Counted from the stretch's first letter, positions 54,001 to 62,564 are shown. The stretch is DNA of 64,000 nucleotides from Halobacillus_B rhizosphaerae (GCF_046719735.1 NZ_JAUTWQ010000004.1:28323-92322), one strand, 5' to 3'. Made by a program: numbers and translations. Notes: generated by a model not told the origin, from the sequence alone.

Positions 54001-54805
54001 AGAAAAACTAAGAGATGAGCAATTAAAAAAAGCAATCAATGATTGGCGGCCAATCGAAACAGAATCAGCAAACCCGCATATTGTAGGACGACTAGACTAT
54101 CAATACCCTTATAAGGAAGCGGCTTTATCGAGAGCTAAACAGACCGTAACAGAAATCAAAAGGCAGCGGGAGGCAACAGATGAATATTCCAGTGATCAGC
54201 TGTTAGTTCCTTCTCGGGCGCCGATCGTTAAGCGGCCGCGGTTTATGCAGGAAAGTCAGCAATTAACGGCAGCTGAACGAGGGAGTGCTATGCATGCTGT
54301 GATGCAGCATATTCCATTTACTCATGCGCATACCGTTGAAGAAATAGCTGAATATGTCGAACACCTAGTGCTCACAGAAGTACTTCGAAGAGAAGAAGCC
54401 GATGTGATTGATTTCCAAGCAATCGCCGCCTTTTTTCATACTTCTATTGGAAAGCTGGCGCTTGAGGCAAGCAGCATGGTTAGAGAAGTTCCGTTCAGTT
54501 TAGCTCTGCCTGCTAGTGAAGTCTATAAGAACTGGGGAGGAGAAGAAGAGCAAGTATTTATTCAAGGGGTCATTGATCTTGTTCTTCCTTACGGGGAGGG
54601 CTGGTTAATCCTGGATTATAAAACCGACTTCTTACCCGAAGGTTCTACGCTGGAAACCGACTTAAAAGAGCGATACAGAACCCAAATCCAATTATATAAA
54701 ACGGCCCTCGAAAAAATTTGGAATGAACCTGTAGAACGTACTTGTTTATACTTTTTCGACGGACCGATGATCGTGGAGGTAGAGGAAGATGGAGGAGAAA
54801 TGTGA
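51095..54805 (+). CDS. addA: AddA, ATP-dependent helicase/nuclease subunit
   Basis: 1236 residues (B. subtilis 1232). UvrD-type helicase motifs: AAAAGSGKTAVLVERI near the N-terminus, LIDEYQDTN, GDVKQSIYRFRHAEP, TIHKSKGLEFPVV and RVLYVALTRAKEKL. The C-terminal nuclease has LILDYKTDFLP. It unwinds and resects double-strand ends for recombination. The stop of addB and ATG of addA overlap (TAATG); GGTGAGG lies upstream. Confidence 0.97.
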   Translation: MVSWTKEQERAIYSHGSDILVAAAAGSGKTAVLVERIIQKLLHTQAPADIDSLLVVTFTNAAAQEMRNRVGQALSQALEENPDSRHLKKQLSLLQNASISTLHSFCMDVVRKYAYLLDLDPGFRIADNVEADLIQQEVLEELFEDWYGKEGEDRERFFSVVDRFSSDRSDLDVEKLVLELYTFASQNPWPEAWLDQMVEMYNVERVENDEELAWLDLLKQDVKSQLKAMEAEANQFLDLTRTPDGPYTYGENAEEDLEMIQQAFGALSISWNELQSFMQDSAFKSLSRKKMDCDEAKKDQAKKLRDSYKKRWTEMKESWFSRSLESYLKDMKQLHPVMEQLAVVVKDFKSRYQQLKKEKALVDFSDLEHYCLQILLDESSNPENPVPSSVARGFHEQFSEVLIDEYQDTNLVQETLLTLLTKGEGAGHLFMVGDVKQSIYRFRHAEPSLFLNKYKQYAHQESAGERIDLARNFRSRKQVLDAANYIFRQVLDEEVGEMEYEPEAELIYSNKIYDELTSEDTEAELLLIDRDSTELDDQEEEDYRDLEKAQLEARAYGEMIRKWIGHSDEPPLQVVDKETSRKRNLQYRDVVILMRSMTWAPAIVDELKQQGIPVYAELSTGYFDAIEIKVMLSFLKTIDNPMQDIPLASVLRSPIVGLNEEELAQIRLINKRTSFYESMKAYSGDSQLKEKISTFLQLLTSFREKARQGALSELIWDIFRETGYYDFAGGMPGGRQRQANLRALYDRARSYESTSFRGLFRFLRFIERMEERGDDLGAARALGEQEDVVRIMTIHKSKGLEFPVVILGAMDKQFNMMDLRNRYLLHKDYGFGTRYIDPDKRLMFPTLAYHALKQVKKRELLAEEMRVLYVALTRAKEKLVMVGNVPSFEKKQAKWQTFADWPGWVLPPHDRLDAKSYLDWVGPALIRHQHTTNLRGEVEVRTAEAISTDASEWKVRVAHGKEYAVLDEVEKLRDEQLKKAINDWRPIETESANPHIVGRLDYQYPYKEAALSRAKQTVTEIKRQREATDEYSSDQLLVPSRAPIVKRPRFMQESQQLTAAERGSAMHAVMQHIPFTHAHTVEEIAEYVEHLVLTEVLRREEADVIDFQAIAAFFHTSIGKLALEASSMVREVPFSLALPASEVYKNWGGEEEQVFIQGVIDLVLPYGEGWLILDYKTDFLPEGSTLETDLKERYRTQIQLYKTALEKIWNEPVERTCLYFFDGPMIVEVEEDGGEM

Positions 54806-55079
54806 CCTTTGCCATCGAAAGTCTGGGAAAACCACGGTGCACCATTTGATTCCCCGTCAGTATGGGGGAACAGAGGGTCCCACGGCAGTACTTTGCAGCG
54901 CTTGTCACCGCCAGGTTCATGCGTTGTTTACCAACGCCGAACTAGCTGGGTTTTATCACACTTTAGAACGACTGGCAGACCATCCATCGATGATTAAATA
55001 CCTTAAATGGATTAAGAAACAAGACCCAGCCAAGAAAATCACCACAAGAAAATCAAATCGCCGTAAAAGTAGTAAATAA
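54789..55079 (+). CDS. hlpB: HNH-type nuclease-like protein HlpB (YisB)
   Basis: 96 residues. Zinc cysteines in CDLC and CSAC, with VHHLIPRQYGG as the HNH core, and a basic Lys/Arg/Ser tail. It overlaps the end of addA by 17 nt, so it is part of the addBA operon. In B. subtilis sbcD and sbcC lie between addA and this gene; both are missing here. Confidence 0.85.
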   Translation: MEEKCDLCHRKSGKTTVHHLIPRQYGGTEGPTAVLCSACHRQVHALFTNAELAGFYHTLERLADHPSMIKYLKWIKKQDPAKKITTRKSNRRKSSK

Positions 55080-55111
55080 AAATAGGCAGGATGACGGATA
55101 TTAACAGACAG

Positions 55112-55147
55112 AAAGCCCGAACCAGGCAGAGGTTCGGGCTTTTTTAT
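55112..55147 (+). terminator. Terminator of addB-addA-hlpB
   Basis: 12-bp stem AAAGCCCGAACC / GGTTCGGGCTTT and a T run. The stem resembles the opuAB terminator. Confidence 0.92.
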
Positions 55148-55169
55148 ATTCTTTTAAACCTGCCTTGAA

Positions 55170-55388
55170 TTACGCATTTCCCGCTATGTTTTGATCATTC
55201 ACATCAGGATCAAACGGGTTAGTGGAACTCAATCCATTATTTGTACAAATAAAATCTCCAGTATTTAATGCCCCGGATCCAGCATTGGTTTTGGAGGAGC
55301 TCTTTGGAGCTAGGTAGAAGCCATCTCCGAAGTTAACGACCCCGCCACCTACGTTTGTGATTTTAATCGGGCCTACTATGGACGGCAT
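55170..55388 (-). CDS. gerPF: Spore germination protein GerPF
   Basis: 72 residues. MPSIVGPIKITNVGGGVVNFGD start and TNAGSGALNTGDF are the GerPF/GerPA fold pattern. Last gene of gerPA-PF, whose products help germinants cross the coat. AGGAGG lies before the ATG. Confidence 0.92.
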   Translation of the reverse strand: MPSIVGPIKITNVGGGVVNFGDGFYLAPKSSSKTNAGSGALNTGDFICTNNGLSSTNPFDPDVNDQNIAGNA

Positions 55389-55438
55389 TGTAACGCCTCC
55401 TTTTAGTCATCTTGTATTAAAGTATGCGAGCACATAAG

Positions 55439-55810
55439 CTACTGTTCGTCTTCTTGCAAGATCCGGAAATGTTTTACCCGTGCTTTAGAATCAATATGTT
55501 CAATTCCGCCTATTTGCATAAGGGAAGTAGTAGAAACACCAATTACAAAGAGTTCATCTACCTGGATGGGGGCGTTGTTATACTGAAAGGTTTCTACATT
55601 GACCGAGCGCAGCGGCGGTGTGGGTAAGCGGGAAAATAATGAATAATTTTTGAAATCTGCCTCATCTTTAATTAAAGAGGGGCCTTCTTTTTGAACGGCC
55701 AAGACTTTTGCAGAAGGAGCAAATCGGTATAAGTCTCCGATTAAAAATCCAGAGGCAATGATCGTAGATAACACATCGATAAATTCCACATAGACCATGC
55801 GGTTATTCAT
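55439..55810 (-). CDS. gerPE: Spore germination protein GerPE
   Basis: About 123 residues. VYVEFIDVLSTIIASGFLIGD and GVSTTSLMQIGGIEHIDSKARVKH fit GerPE. ATG 55810 overlaps the end of gerPD; a longer frame to 55867 is not needed. Translation is probably coupled to gerPD because the ribosome-binding site (GAGG) is weak. Confidence 0.87.
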   Translation of the reverse strand: MNNRMVYVEFIDVLSTIIASGFLIGDLYRFAPSAKVLAVQKEGPSLIKDEADFKNYSLFSRLPTPPLRSVNVETFQYNNAPIQVDELFVIGVSTTSLMQIGGIEHIDSKARVKHFRILQEDEQ

Positions 55811-56009
55811 TTTGATCGGCTGCCTCGAAAGACGTCTCCTCCTCAAGAGGAAGGTGCTGACCAACAATTAACGCTTCTGGAGGTGTATCGAAGAAGGATT
55901 GTAATCGAATGGTTTTATTATCTCCAATGAGAAATACAGAAGAGGTAGTTACACCAGTGACGTTAATCCTTCCTATATGAAGCCCGTAATTATAAACGAT
56001 GTGATTCAC
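55803..56009 (-). CDS. gerPD: Spore germination protein GerPD
   Basis: 68 residues, GTG start with GGAGATGAG upstream. GVTTSSVFLIGD and SFFDTPPEALIVG are GerPD hallmarks. Confidence 0.9.
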   Translation of the reverse strand: MNHIVYNYGLHIGRINVTGVTTSSVFLIGDNKTIRLQSFFDTPPEALIVGQHLPLEEETSFEAADQNE

Positions 56010-56011
56010 GT

Positions 56012-56545
56012 TTACTCATCTCCTTCATATGAATCAAGATACTGTGCTAGTGAATGCCTGACCTCTTCTTGGATACGATGAAGCAGAGCAGTGTCATCAA
56101 GATCTGTTTGCTGACTCTGATAATATTCTACTCGCTGAGGAAGCTGGTTACGAACATCAGATATTATCTGGGCTTTATGAGCTTCACTTATAGAAATGTC
56201 GTGATCTTGAACATAACGTTCCATCCATTGAGGAACGTCACTCGTCATGTATTGCTGAAGGGTGTGCTCAATAGGTTCCTGCGGAGGGTTGCCCTTGGAA
56301 TATAGTTCTCCAAGATCTGAGTAATCCGTACCATTAGGAGTTAGTCCAATTTGCAGTGTCCCTTCAAGGGTTTCAATTTTTAATTGATCAAAATGGTATT
56401 CAATCTTTTCAATAACAGTTTGTGGTTTTTCATTAGATTGAAGCTGATCGACTTTATGGGTGAGTTGATCTATTAACTCCTGCTGTTTTTGCATATATTG
56501 CATCACTTGCTGGACCCACATTTGCCATGATTGGTAGTTATTCAA
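56012..56545 (-). CDS. gerPC: Spore germination protein GerPC
   Basis: 177 residues, TTG start with GGGGGTG upstream. N-terminal coiled coil (VMQYMQKQQELIDQLTHKVDQL) then IEKIEYHFDQLKIETLEGTLQIGL, typical of GerPC. Shorter than the B. subtilis protein (205). Confidence 0.9.
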   Translation of the reverse strand: MNNYQSWQMWVQQVMQYMQKQQELIDQLTHKVDQLQSNEKPQTVIEKIEYHFDQLKIETLEGTLQIGLTPNGTDYSDLGELYSKGNPPQEPIEHTLQQYMTSDVPQWMERYVQDHDISISEAHKAQIISDVRNQLPQRVEYYQSQQTDLDDTALLHRIQEEVRHSLAQYLDSYEGDE

Positions 56546-56596
56546 GTACGTTCACCCCCCCATCATTAGCCTATGCAAATGATGGGAAGAATTTGA

Positions 56597-56824
56597 CTAC
56601 GAAACAGTAAGTGGTACAAGAGGAGCTCCACCTTCTTCAGGGATCGTAACAGTGCCGGAGGTCGGCTCAGCTTCTTCGCCGGGCCCCTTATATTGACCTG
56701 TATTATATAAGTCTGCTTTCGCTTGAATGACGCCCGAGCTTCCAATTTGGACGATCGATGAGTTGGATACAGATCCTATTCTCAGGACATGGATGCAAAT
56801 GGATTGGTGTACGGTGATATTCAA
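56597..56824 (-). CDS. gerPB: Spore germination protein GerPB
   Basis: 75 residues from TTG 56824 (B. subtilis 77). AGGAGG lies upstream and the protein begins NITVHQSICIHVLRIGSVS, followed by QIGSSGVIQAKADLYNTG, the GerPB pattern. A longer frame to 56863 would overlap gerPA. Confidence 0.88.
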   Translation of the reverse strand: MNITVHQSICIHVLRIGSVSNSSIVQIGSSGVIQAKADLYNTGQYKGPGEEAEPTSGTVTIPEEGGAPLVPLTVS

Positions 56825-56837
56825 TCCCCTCAACCTC

Positions 56838-57056
56838 CTATGAATTAATAAAGGACTGATCAATGGCTTCCTGATCGTTTACATAAGTCGTGGACTTATC
56901 TAAATTTATGCGAATGCCATTCCCAGTATTAAAAGAACCTCCTCCTGCAAATGTTTTAACCATAGCTGAAGGGGCCATATTGTAAACGTCACCAATGTTG
57001 AAAATGCTGGAGGAAGAAATCGAAATCACTTTAACGGCCCCTACTTTAGCTGGCAT
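56838..57056 (-). CDS. gerPA: Spore germination protein GerPA
   Basis: 72 residues. MPAKVGAVKVISISSSSIFN, then NIGDVYNMAPSAMVKTFAG and GSFNTGNG, as in GerPA. AAAGGAG sits 7 nt before the ATG. CATAAGATTA (plus-strand complement 57073-57082) resembles a sigma-K -10, expected for gerP, but is one base off. Confidence 0.92.
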   Translation of the reverse strand: MPAKVGAVKVISISSSSIFNIGDVYNMAPSAMVKTFAGGGSFNTGNGIRINLDKSTTYVNDQEAIDQSFINS

Positions 57057-57142
57057 AAACATACTCCTTTCTTAATCTTATGAAATTACATTGTCTAAAT
57101 ATCGTAATAAAAGTAAAATAAGAGCAAAGGGGGAGAATGGAA

Positions 57143-58336
57143 ATGAATAACCAGGCATCACCTCTAAGCGAAACAGAAAGGCTCAAATGGATAGATGCCG
57201 CTAGAGGTCTAGCGATTTTAGGAATATTTATGGTGAATGTTCCTGCCTTTAATGCCCCTTACTTTATGTACGGTGGGGAAGACATGTTTTGGCCATCTTC
57301 ACTTAGCCGCGCCGTACACATCTTTATCGATATTTTTTTTCAGGCAAGTTTTTATACGCTTTTTTCCTTTATGTTCGGTTTTGGCATGCAGATGATCAAG
57401 GACCGTTTAGAAGAAAAGCAGCTCCCATACAGAAGCATTTTGTTTCGACGGCTCCTGGTTTTAATTGGTTTTGGTTTAGTTCATGCATTTTTAATTTGGC
57501 ACGGGGATATATTGTTATCCTACGGGGTGCTGGGTATGGTCCTATTTGCCTTTTTTAACGCAAGTAATAAAGCGTTAGCTGGTTGGGCATTTGGAATGCT
57601 GCTTGTTTATGTGGTTCCAATATCAATGATGTATTACTCTCTTAGGGACCGGTTAGGCTATGTGAACTCTCAGGCCATTACAGCAGCCAAGTTAAACTAT
57701 GGAGAAGGTAGCTTACTGGATATTTGGAGACAAAACCTGAATGACTGGACCTATTCCAACAGCCCTGATGTCATACCTTATCTTGCTTTAAGTTTAATTC
57801 CGATGTTCTTATTAGGCATGCTGACAGCTAGAAAAAAATGGCTGCATGAGCCGGCAAAATATAGAGGTGCGATCAACAAATGGTGGATCGTTACCGGGGC
57901 CATATTTCTTTTATTTAAGGCGGGCCCTTATCTGTTCGGCAACCCTTCCTGGTTCAGCATACTTCAAGATGGCGTTGGGGGTTCCGCATCAGCTGTATTT
58001 TACGTGTTATCTATTACCTTATTATTTCAAACCCGGAAAGGTTCCCAATCTTTGAATGGACTCACATGGGTGGGGCGCATGTCGCTCTCCAATTATATCC
58101 TGCAATCCTTGTTTAGTTTCTTGTTATTTTATTCGGTAGGCTTGGGCTGGTATGGGGAGGTATCCCCGTTTCTCAGTTTTCTCATTGTGCTATGCTTTTA
58201 TGGACTGCAAGTGTACGTCAGTAAGCTCTGGCTCGCCAAGTACAAGTATGGACCGCTGGAATGGGTGTGGAGGTCATTGACCTATATGCGGAAGCAGCCG
58301 ATGAAGCGAAAACAGCCAGCAAGCTTTTCAAGATAA
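57143..58336 (+). CDS. DUF418 family membrane protein
   Basis: About 397 residues with around ten hydrophobic segments. RLKWIDAARGLAILGIFMVN at the N-terminus and FGMQMIKDR, FRRLLVLIGFGLVHAFLIWH define the DUF418 family (YxaH/YrkO-like). Function unknown. ATG 57143 is 7 nt after GGGGGAG; the in-frame ATG 57137 is too close. First gene of a three-gene operon divergent from gerP. Confidence 0.85.
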   Translation: MNNQASPLSETERLKWIDAARGLAILGIFMVNVPAFNAPYFMYGGEDMFWPSSLSRAVHIFIDIFFQASFYTLFSFMFGFGMQMIKDRLEEKQLPYRSILFRRLLVLIGFGLVHAFLIWHGDILLSYGVLGMVLFAFFNASNKALAGWAFGMLLVYVVPISMMYYSLRDRLGYVNSQAITAAKLNYGEGSLLDIWRQNLNDWTYSNSPDVIPYLALSLIPMFLLGMLTARKKWLHEPAKYRGAINKWWIVTGAIFLLFKAGPYLFGNPSWFSILQDGVGGSASAVFYVLSITLLFQTRKGSQSLNGLTWVGRMSLSNYILQSLFSFLLFYSVGLGWYGEVSPFLSFLIVLCFYGLQVYVSKLWLAKYKYGPLEWVWRSLTYMRKQPMKRKQPASFSR

Positions 58337-58348
58337 GGGGGGCAATTC

Positions 58349-59548
58349 ATGCAAAGGGATCAGATAGAGAAAGAGAGTAGACGCTGGGTAGAAGCAACTA
58401 TAATATCGGAGGAGCAGCGCGAGAAAATCCTTGCTCATTATGAAAAGAAACCTGTACATTCATTGTTGTTTATATTCGCAGCTATTTTTATAGGTCTTGG
58501 CTTTCTTACTTTTATTGCGTCAAATTGGTCAGCTATTCCCGACCTTGTTCGCATGGCGATATTAATCATTACGATGGTTTTATCTTATCTTGCTGGAGGA
58601 CATATTTACCTGCATCGTTCGAAGCGCTTAGGAATTAGCTTAATGGTGATTGGACTGTTTATCTTTGGGTCAGGAATATTTCTGACCGGACAAATGTATA
58701 ACTTTCTGTCCTTTAGTGCCTTCCCATTCTTTATTTGGGCGGTTGCTGCCTTTCTCTTATATGTGCTCATTCAAGATCGAATTTTGTTTGTTACTGCCGC
58801 AGGGATCATGACAGTTGGCCAGCTTTACAGCGGGCTAGTCTTTCAGCAGTTCGATCTATGGATTGGAATCCTATTCCTCCTCGGCCTTGGCTATTTCGTA
58901 TATGTTAAGAAAGAGGAATGGCTTTCTGTGGTGTTTGCGGTTAGTTTTATCTTTCAAGCTATTGTTCTTGTCTTTGGAGAAGGCTTTCCTTATTATTGGC
59001 TGATCGTTTATTTTCTATTATTATACTTGGCTGATGATTTAGTGCTTAGTGAAACCAGACTCAGGTCGTTTAAACTACTAAGTTTATCTGCCATGTTTGT
59101 GCTGAATACGATTCAAGTATTCATTTTAACGAATGAATACATTTTTGAGCGAATCGAATATTCTTTTTACTTTTTTATTGTCTGGGCCGCACTATTTGTT
59201 TATGCTGTGATACGTTCTGCGATGAGTTCGGCGAATTTGTACTGGATTGATCTGATTCTGTTTGTTCCGGTATTTAGATTTGAATTTGGAGATACCATGT
59301 CGCTGGTAGTATTGTTTCTTTATTCTCTTGGGTGGCTTTGGGCAGGTTACAGAAATGAAGTCCGCCGCTGGGTAAATAAAGGGACTTTTACCTTTTTGGT
59401 AACTACTTTAATGGCCTATTTTCAACTGGCATGGGATTTCATGAGTCGGTCGCTATTCTTTTTTATTGGCGGAGTGATCTTGTTTCTCTTAAGTTTTCTC
59501 CTGGAACGTAAGCGGAGAAATATGCAAAAGGGAGGGACTTCGACATGA
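58349..59548 (+). CDS. DUF2157 membrane protein
   Basis: 399 residues, about twelve hydrophobic segments. The N-terminal soluble part (EKESRRWVEATIISEEQREKI) and IFIGLGFLTFIASNWSAIPDLVRM are the DUF2157 signature. It overlaps the next gene by 4 nt. DUF2157 proteins usually pair with GDYXXLXY proteins, as here; role unknown. Confidence 0.88.
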   Translation: MQRDQIEKESRRWVEATIISEEQREKILAHYEKKPVHSLLFIFAAIFIGLGFLTFIASNWSAIPDLVRMAILIITMVLSYLAGGHIYLHRSKRLGISLMVIGLFIFGSGIFLTGQMYNFLSFSAFPFFIWAVAAFLLYVLIQDRILFVTAAGIMTVGQLYSGLVFQQFDLWIGILFLLGLGYFVYVKKEEWLSVVFAVSFIFQAIVLVFGEGFPYYWLIVYFLLLYLADDLVLSETRLRSFKLLSLSAMFVLNTIQVFILTNEYIFERIEYSFYFFIVWAALFVYAVIRSAMSSANLYWIDLILFVPVFRFEFGDTMSLVVLFLYSLGWLWAGYRNEVRRWVNKGTFTFLVTTLMAYFQLAWDFMSRSLFFFIGGVILFLLSFLLERKRRNMQKGGTST

Positions 59549-60057
59549 AAAGAGGCTATTTCATGACACTAGTCGGCTTGCAAGTAATCTTTCTACTGTT
59601 AATGACTGTTTCCTTCTATGCGATGGATTCCTTTGGTGAGAAGATTAAATTGAAATCAGAGCCTGTGGACCCAAGAGATCCCTTTTATGGTGATTATGTG
59701 ACCTTATCGTATGAAGTGGAACAAATATCTGATGAGAAATGGACTGGGGAGAAGAATGTACATCCAGGTGAGAAAATAAACGTTCTCCTTGAACCCAATG
59801 AAAATGGTGTTTATGAAGTTAAGCAGGCATCTCCTGATTCCATAACAGCATCTTCGAAGGATCAAGTAGTGCTGGAGGCAAAATATGAGGGGCATGATAA
59901 CTTTCTTAAAACTCACCATGTATCACTTGGTTTGAGCCGATATTATATTCAAGAAAATGATGGGGCACAGTTTGGAAATGCCTCGGATGAGAAGCTTGTA
60001 GAAATTGTAGTATCTCCTTGGGGGCAGAAGAAAATTATTTCAGTTAAATCATCTTAA
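59545..60057 (+). CDS. GDYXXLXY-domain protein
   Basis: 170 residues. One N-terminal membrane helix (about 8-27), then an extracytoplasmic domain with the name-giving motif GDYVTLSY (about residues 49-56) preceded by DPRDPFY. Partner of DUF2157; function unknown. Confidence 0.9.
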   Translation: MKRGYFMTLVGLQVIFLLLMTVSFYAMDSFGEKIKLKSEPVDPRDPFYGDYVTLSYEVEQISDEKWTGEKNVHPGEKINVLLEPNENGVYEVKQASPDSITASSKDQVVLEAKYEGHDNFLKTHHVSLGLSRYYIQENDGAQFGNASDEKLVEIVVSPWGQKKIISVKSS

Positions 60058-60123
60058 GAAAGAGGCAGAGTAAAAGAATGGGATCTGCTTCAGGGTGAGT
60101 TATAAAAAGACAACACATAAATT

Positions 60124-60161
60124 AAGAACGCTTGGATGTAAAAATCCAAGCGTTCTTTTTA
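60124..60161 (+). terminator. Terminator of the DUF418-DUF2157-GDYXXLXY operon
   Basis: 14-bp perfect stem AAGAACGCTTGGAT / ATCCAAGCGTTCTT with a 6-nt loop and T run. Confidence 0.92.
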
Positions 60162-60178
60162 AGACCTTCATGGAAATT

Positions 60179-61372
60179 TTAACTAAGAACCTCTGTAATC
60201 TGTTTAATCGCCCAGTCCAAGTCATCTTTTTCAATTACAAGAGGGGGAGCAAAGCGAATGACATTTTTATGAGTTTCTTTGCAAAGAAGCCCTTTCTCTT
60301 TTAGTTTTTCACAATAAGGGCGAGCCTCTTCCGTCATTTCAACTCCAATGAATAACCCTTTCCCACGTACTTCTTTAATCTTAGGATTATCAATGGATTG
60401 TAATTCTTTCATCATGTGCTGGCCGAGTTCAAGCGAACGTTTCGCGAGCTTTTCTTCTTCGATCACATCCAGGGAAGCGACTGACACGGCACAAGCAAGC
60501 GGGTTTCCTCCGAATGTAGAACCGTGAGACCCAGGGTTAAAGACTCCGAGGACATCTTTATTCGCTACTACGCAGGAAATCGGAAATACACCGCCTCCAA
60601 GGGCTTTACCAAGTATTAATACATCCGGGCTGACGTCTTCCCAGTCGCAGGCAAACATCTTACCGCTTCGTCCTAGACCTGCTTGGATTTCGTCTGCAAC
60701 AAAAAGGACGTTTTCCTTATTACATACATCATACGCCTCTTTTAGAAATCCTTCTGGAGGCATAACAATTCCAGCTTCCCCTTGGATCGGTTCGAGCAGG
60801 AATCCTGCTGTATTTTCAGTTATAGCTTCTTTGAGAGCGTCTATATCGCCATAAGGAATGAGTTTAATTCCTGGAAGCATCGGTCCGAACCCGCGTTTGT
60901 ATTCCTCTTCTGAAGAAAGAGATACAGCAGTCATAGTTCTGCCATGGAAATTCCCTTCGCAAGCGATAATTTCAGCTTTTCCTTCTTCTACACCTTTTAC
61001 ATCATAGGCCCAGCGTCTTGTTGCTTTGACAGCTGTTTCCACGGCTTCGGCTCCTGTATTCATAGGAAGAGCCATTTCTTTATTCGTGATTTTACAGATT
61101 TTCTCATACCATGGACCAAGCTGATCATTATGAAAGGCTCTGGAGGTTAAAGTTACTCGTTCTGCCTGCTCATTAAGCGCTTGAATAATTCTTGGATGTC
61201 GATGACCCTGGTTAACGGCTGAGTATGCGCTTAACATATCCATGTACCGATTTCCTTCAGGATCTTCCACCCATACTCCTTCTGCCCTAGATATAACGAT
61301 AGGCAGTGGATGATAATTTTTAGCACCATATTCTTGCGTTTGATCAATAATATCCTGACTTAATGCTGTCAT
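60179..61372 (-). CDS. rocD: Ornithine aminotransferase RocD
   Basis: 397 residues. Class III aminotransferase with NTGAEAVETAVKATRRWAY, LFVADEIQAGLGRSG and the PLP Lys in LILGKALGGGVFP. It converts ornithine to glutamate semialdehyde. GGAGGG precedes the ATG. A TATAAT lies about 40 bp upstream, and I did not see a -24/-12 sigma-L promoter as in B. subtilis rocDEF; rocE/rocF are not nearby. Confidence 0.94.
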   Translation of the reverse strand: MTALSQDIIDQTQEYGAKNYHPLPIVISRAEGVWVEDPEGNRYMDMLSAYSAVNQGHRHPRIIQALNEQAERVTLTSRAFHNDQLGPWYEKICKITNKEMALPMNTGAEAVETAVKATRRWAYDVKGVEEGKAEIIACEGNFHGRTMTAVSLSSEEEYKRGFGPMLPGIKLIPYGDIDALKEAITENTAGFLLEPIQGEAGIVMPPEGFLKEAYDVCNKENVLFVADEIQAGLGRSGKMFACDWEDVSPDVLILGKALGGGVFPISCVVANKDVLGVFNPGSHGSTFGGNPLACAVSVASLDVIEEEKLAKRSLELGQHMMKELQSIDNPKIKEVRGKGLFIGVEMTEEARPYCEKLKEKGLLCKETHKNVIRFAPPLVIEKDDLDWAIKQITEVLS

Positions 61373-61524
61373 GTTATCCCTCCAATGTCATTTCCAAATC
61401 TTTAATCATTATAACAGGTTTTCCAAGAATTTTCTTACAATTCAGTTTAGGTGTTTTAATAGGAATAAGCAGGGAACTCATGATATTATTACGGTAGGTT
61501 AAAAGTAAAAAGGAGGAACATGAC

Positions 61525-61884
61525 TTGGCACATTTACATATCACATCATGGGTCATCGCATTTATTTTATTAGCAATTGTGGTATCTCTGTCTCGCAAAG
61601 GCAATGCTAAAGGGGCAAAAATCACCCATATGATATTGCGAGTGGATTATTTATTAATCCTTTATTCTGGAGGGAATCTATTTGCTTCCTATTCCACTTA
61701 CGGTCCACTAGTTATTATTAAAGTTCTCGCTGGTCTATGGGCCATTGCCTCGATCGAAATGATCGCTATCAAAACCACGAAGAAACAACCAGCTGGGATT
61801 TGGTGGATTCAATTTGTTATCGCAGTTGTGCTGGCGCTTATCTTAGGGTTCGGCTACTTGCCAATGGGAATTCTTCCTGCATAA
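61525..61884 (+). CDS. yisL: UPF0344 membrane protein YisL
   Basis: 119 residues, TTG start with AAAGGAGGAAC upstream. Four membrane helices; AHLHITSWVIAFILL start, GAKITHMILR and the end LGFGYLPMG match YisL. Function unknown. It holds the yisL position after gerP. Confidence 0.88.
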   Translation: MAHLHITSWVIAFILLAIVVSLSRKGNAKGAKITHMILRVDYLLILYSGGNLFASYSTYGPLVIIKVLAGLWAIASIEMIAIKTTKKQPAGIWWIQFVIAVVLALILGFGYLPMGILPA

Positions 61885-61927
61885 ACCCAGATATTCTTGA
61901 TGAAAGACCTGTTAAAATCGCAGGGAA

Positions 61928-61968
61928 AAACGCCGATCTCATAATACGGGATGGGTGTTTTTTTTATA
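61928..61968 (+). terminator. Terminator of yisL
   Basis: AACGCC-g-ATCTC / GGGAT-g-GGTGTT stem using G-U pairs, then eight T. Confidence 0.75.
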
Positions 61969-62030
61969 TTCAAAAAGAAATCAAAGGGCCATAGCTGCAT
62001 TCCAGGTCAAAGATATCCGGTGAGAAATCT

Positions 62031-62092
62031 TTGACTTTTTACTTTACCATTTTTATAATTTAGCTATACGAATTAGTAGGTGTAGCAACTAA
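62031..62092 (+). promoter_or_regulatory. marR promoter and operator
   Basis: TTGACT (62031-62036), 17-bp spacer, TATAAT (62054-62059). TTAGT-N10-ACTAA (62073-62092), containing GTAGCAACTAA, sits at about +8 to +27. The same sequence recurs before the pirin gene. Confidence 0.72.
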
Positions 62093-62116
62093 TATACTGC
62101 CAGAGGACGGTTGCCT

Positions 62117-62545
62117 ATGAAGTTAAGTTTTCAAGACTATATCAGTATTAAATTGCACCAGACCGATTTAAAGTTGACTGGCTATATTAAATCTAAGTTG
62201 GAACCTTTCAACATTGCTCCAGAACAAAATTTGATTATGATGCTGCTGTGGGAAAAGAATGGCCTGACGCAAAATCAGCTGGCATATTATTTAAATAAAG
62301 ATAAGACGAACATTGCTAGGATGGCATCCAATTTAGAGAAGAAAGGATTGATCTACCGTAATAATCGACTGGAGGATAAACGATCCTTAGAACTTCATCT
62401 AACGGAGTACGGCAGCCAATTAAAGGAACAAGTCCTTCCGGTTGCAGAATCGTTCAATAATCGAGTAACCGATGGAATGAGTGAAGATGAACTGAATGAA
62501 TTAGATCGACTCCTTACGAAAATGCAAAAGAACTTAGAAAAGTAA
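62117..62545 (+). CDS. MarR-family regulator
   Basis: About 142 residues. Winged helix: GLTQNQLAYYLNKDKTNIARMASNLEKKGLIYRNNRLEDKRS. ATG 62117 chosen; TTG 62111 is possible. No Cys in the sensor region, so it is unlike the OhrR/QsrR thiol sensors. Probably controls itself and the downstream pirin gene through the shared operator motif. Confidence 0.87.
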   Translation: MKLSFQDYISIKLHQTDLKLTGYIKSKLEPFNIAPEQNLIMMLLWEKNGLTQNQLAYYLNKDKTNIARMASNLEKKGLIYRNNRLEDKRSLELHLTEYGSQLKEQVLPVAESFNNRVTDGMSEDELNELDRLLTKMQKNLEK

Positions 62546-62564
62546 GGAGTTACTTATTCCACGA

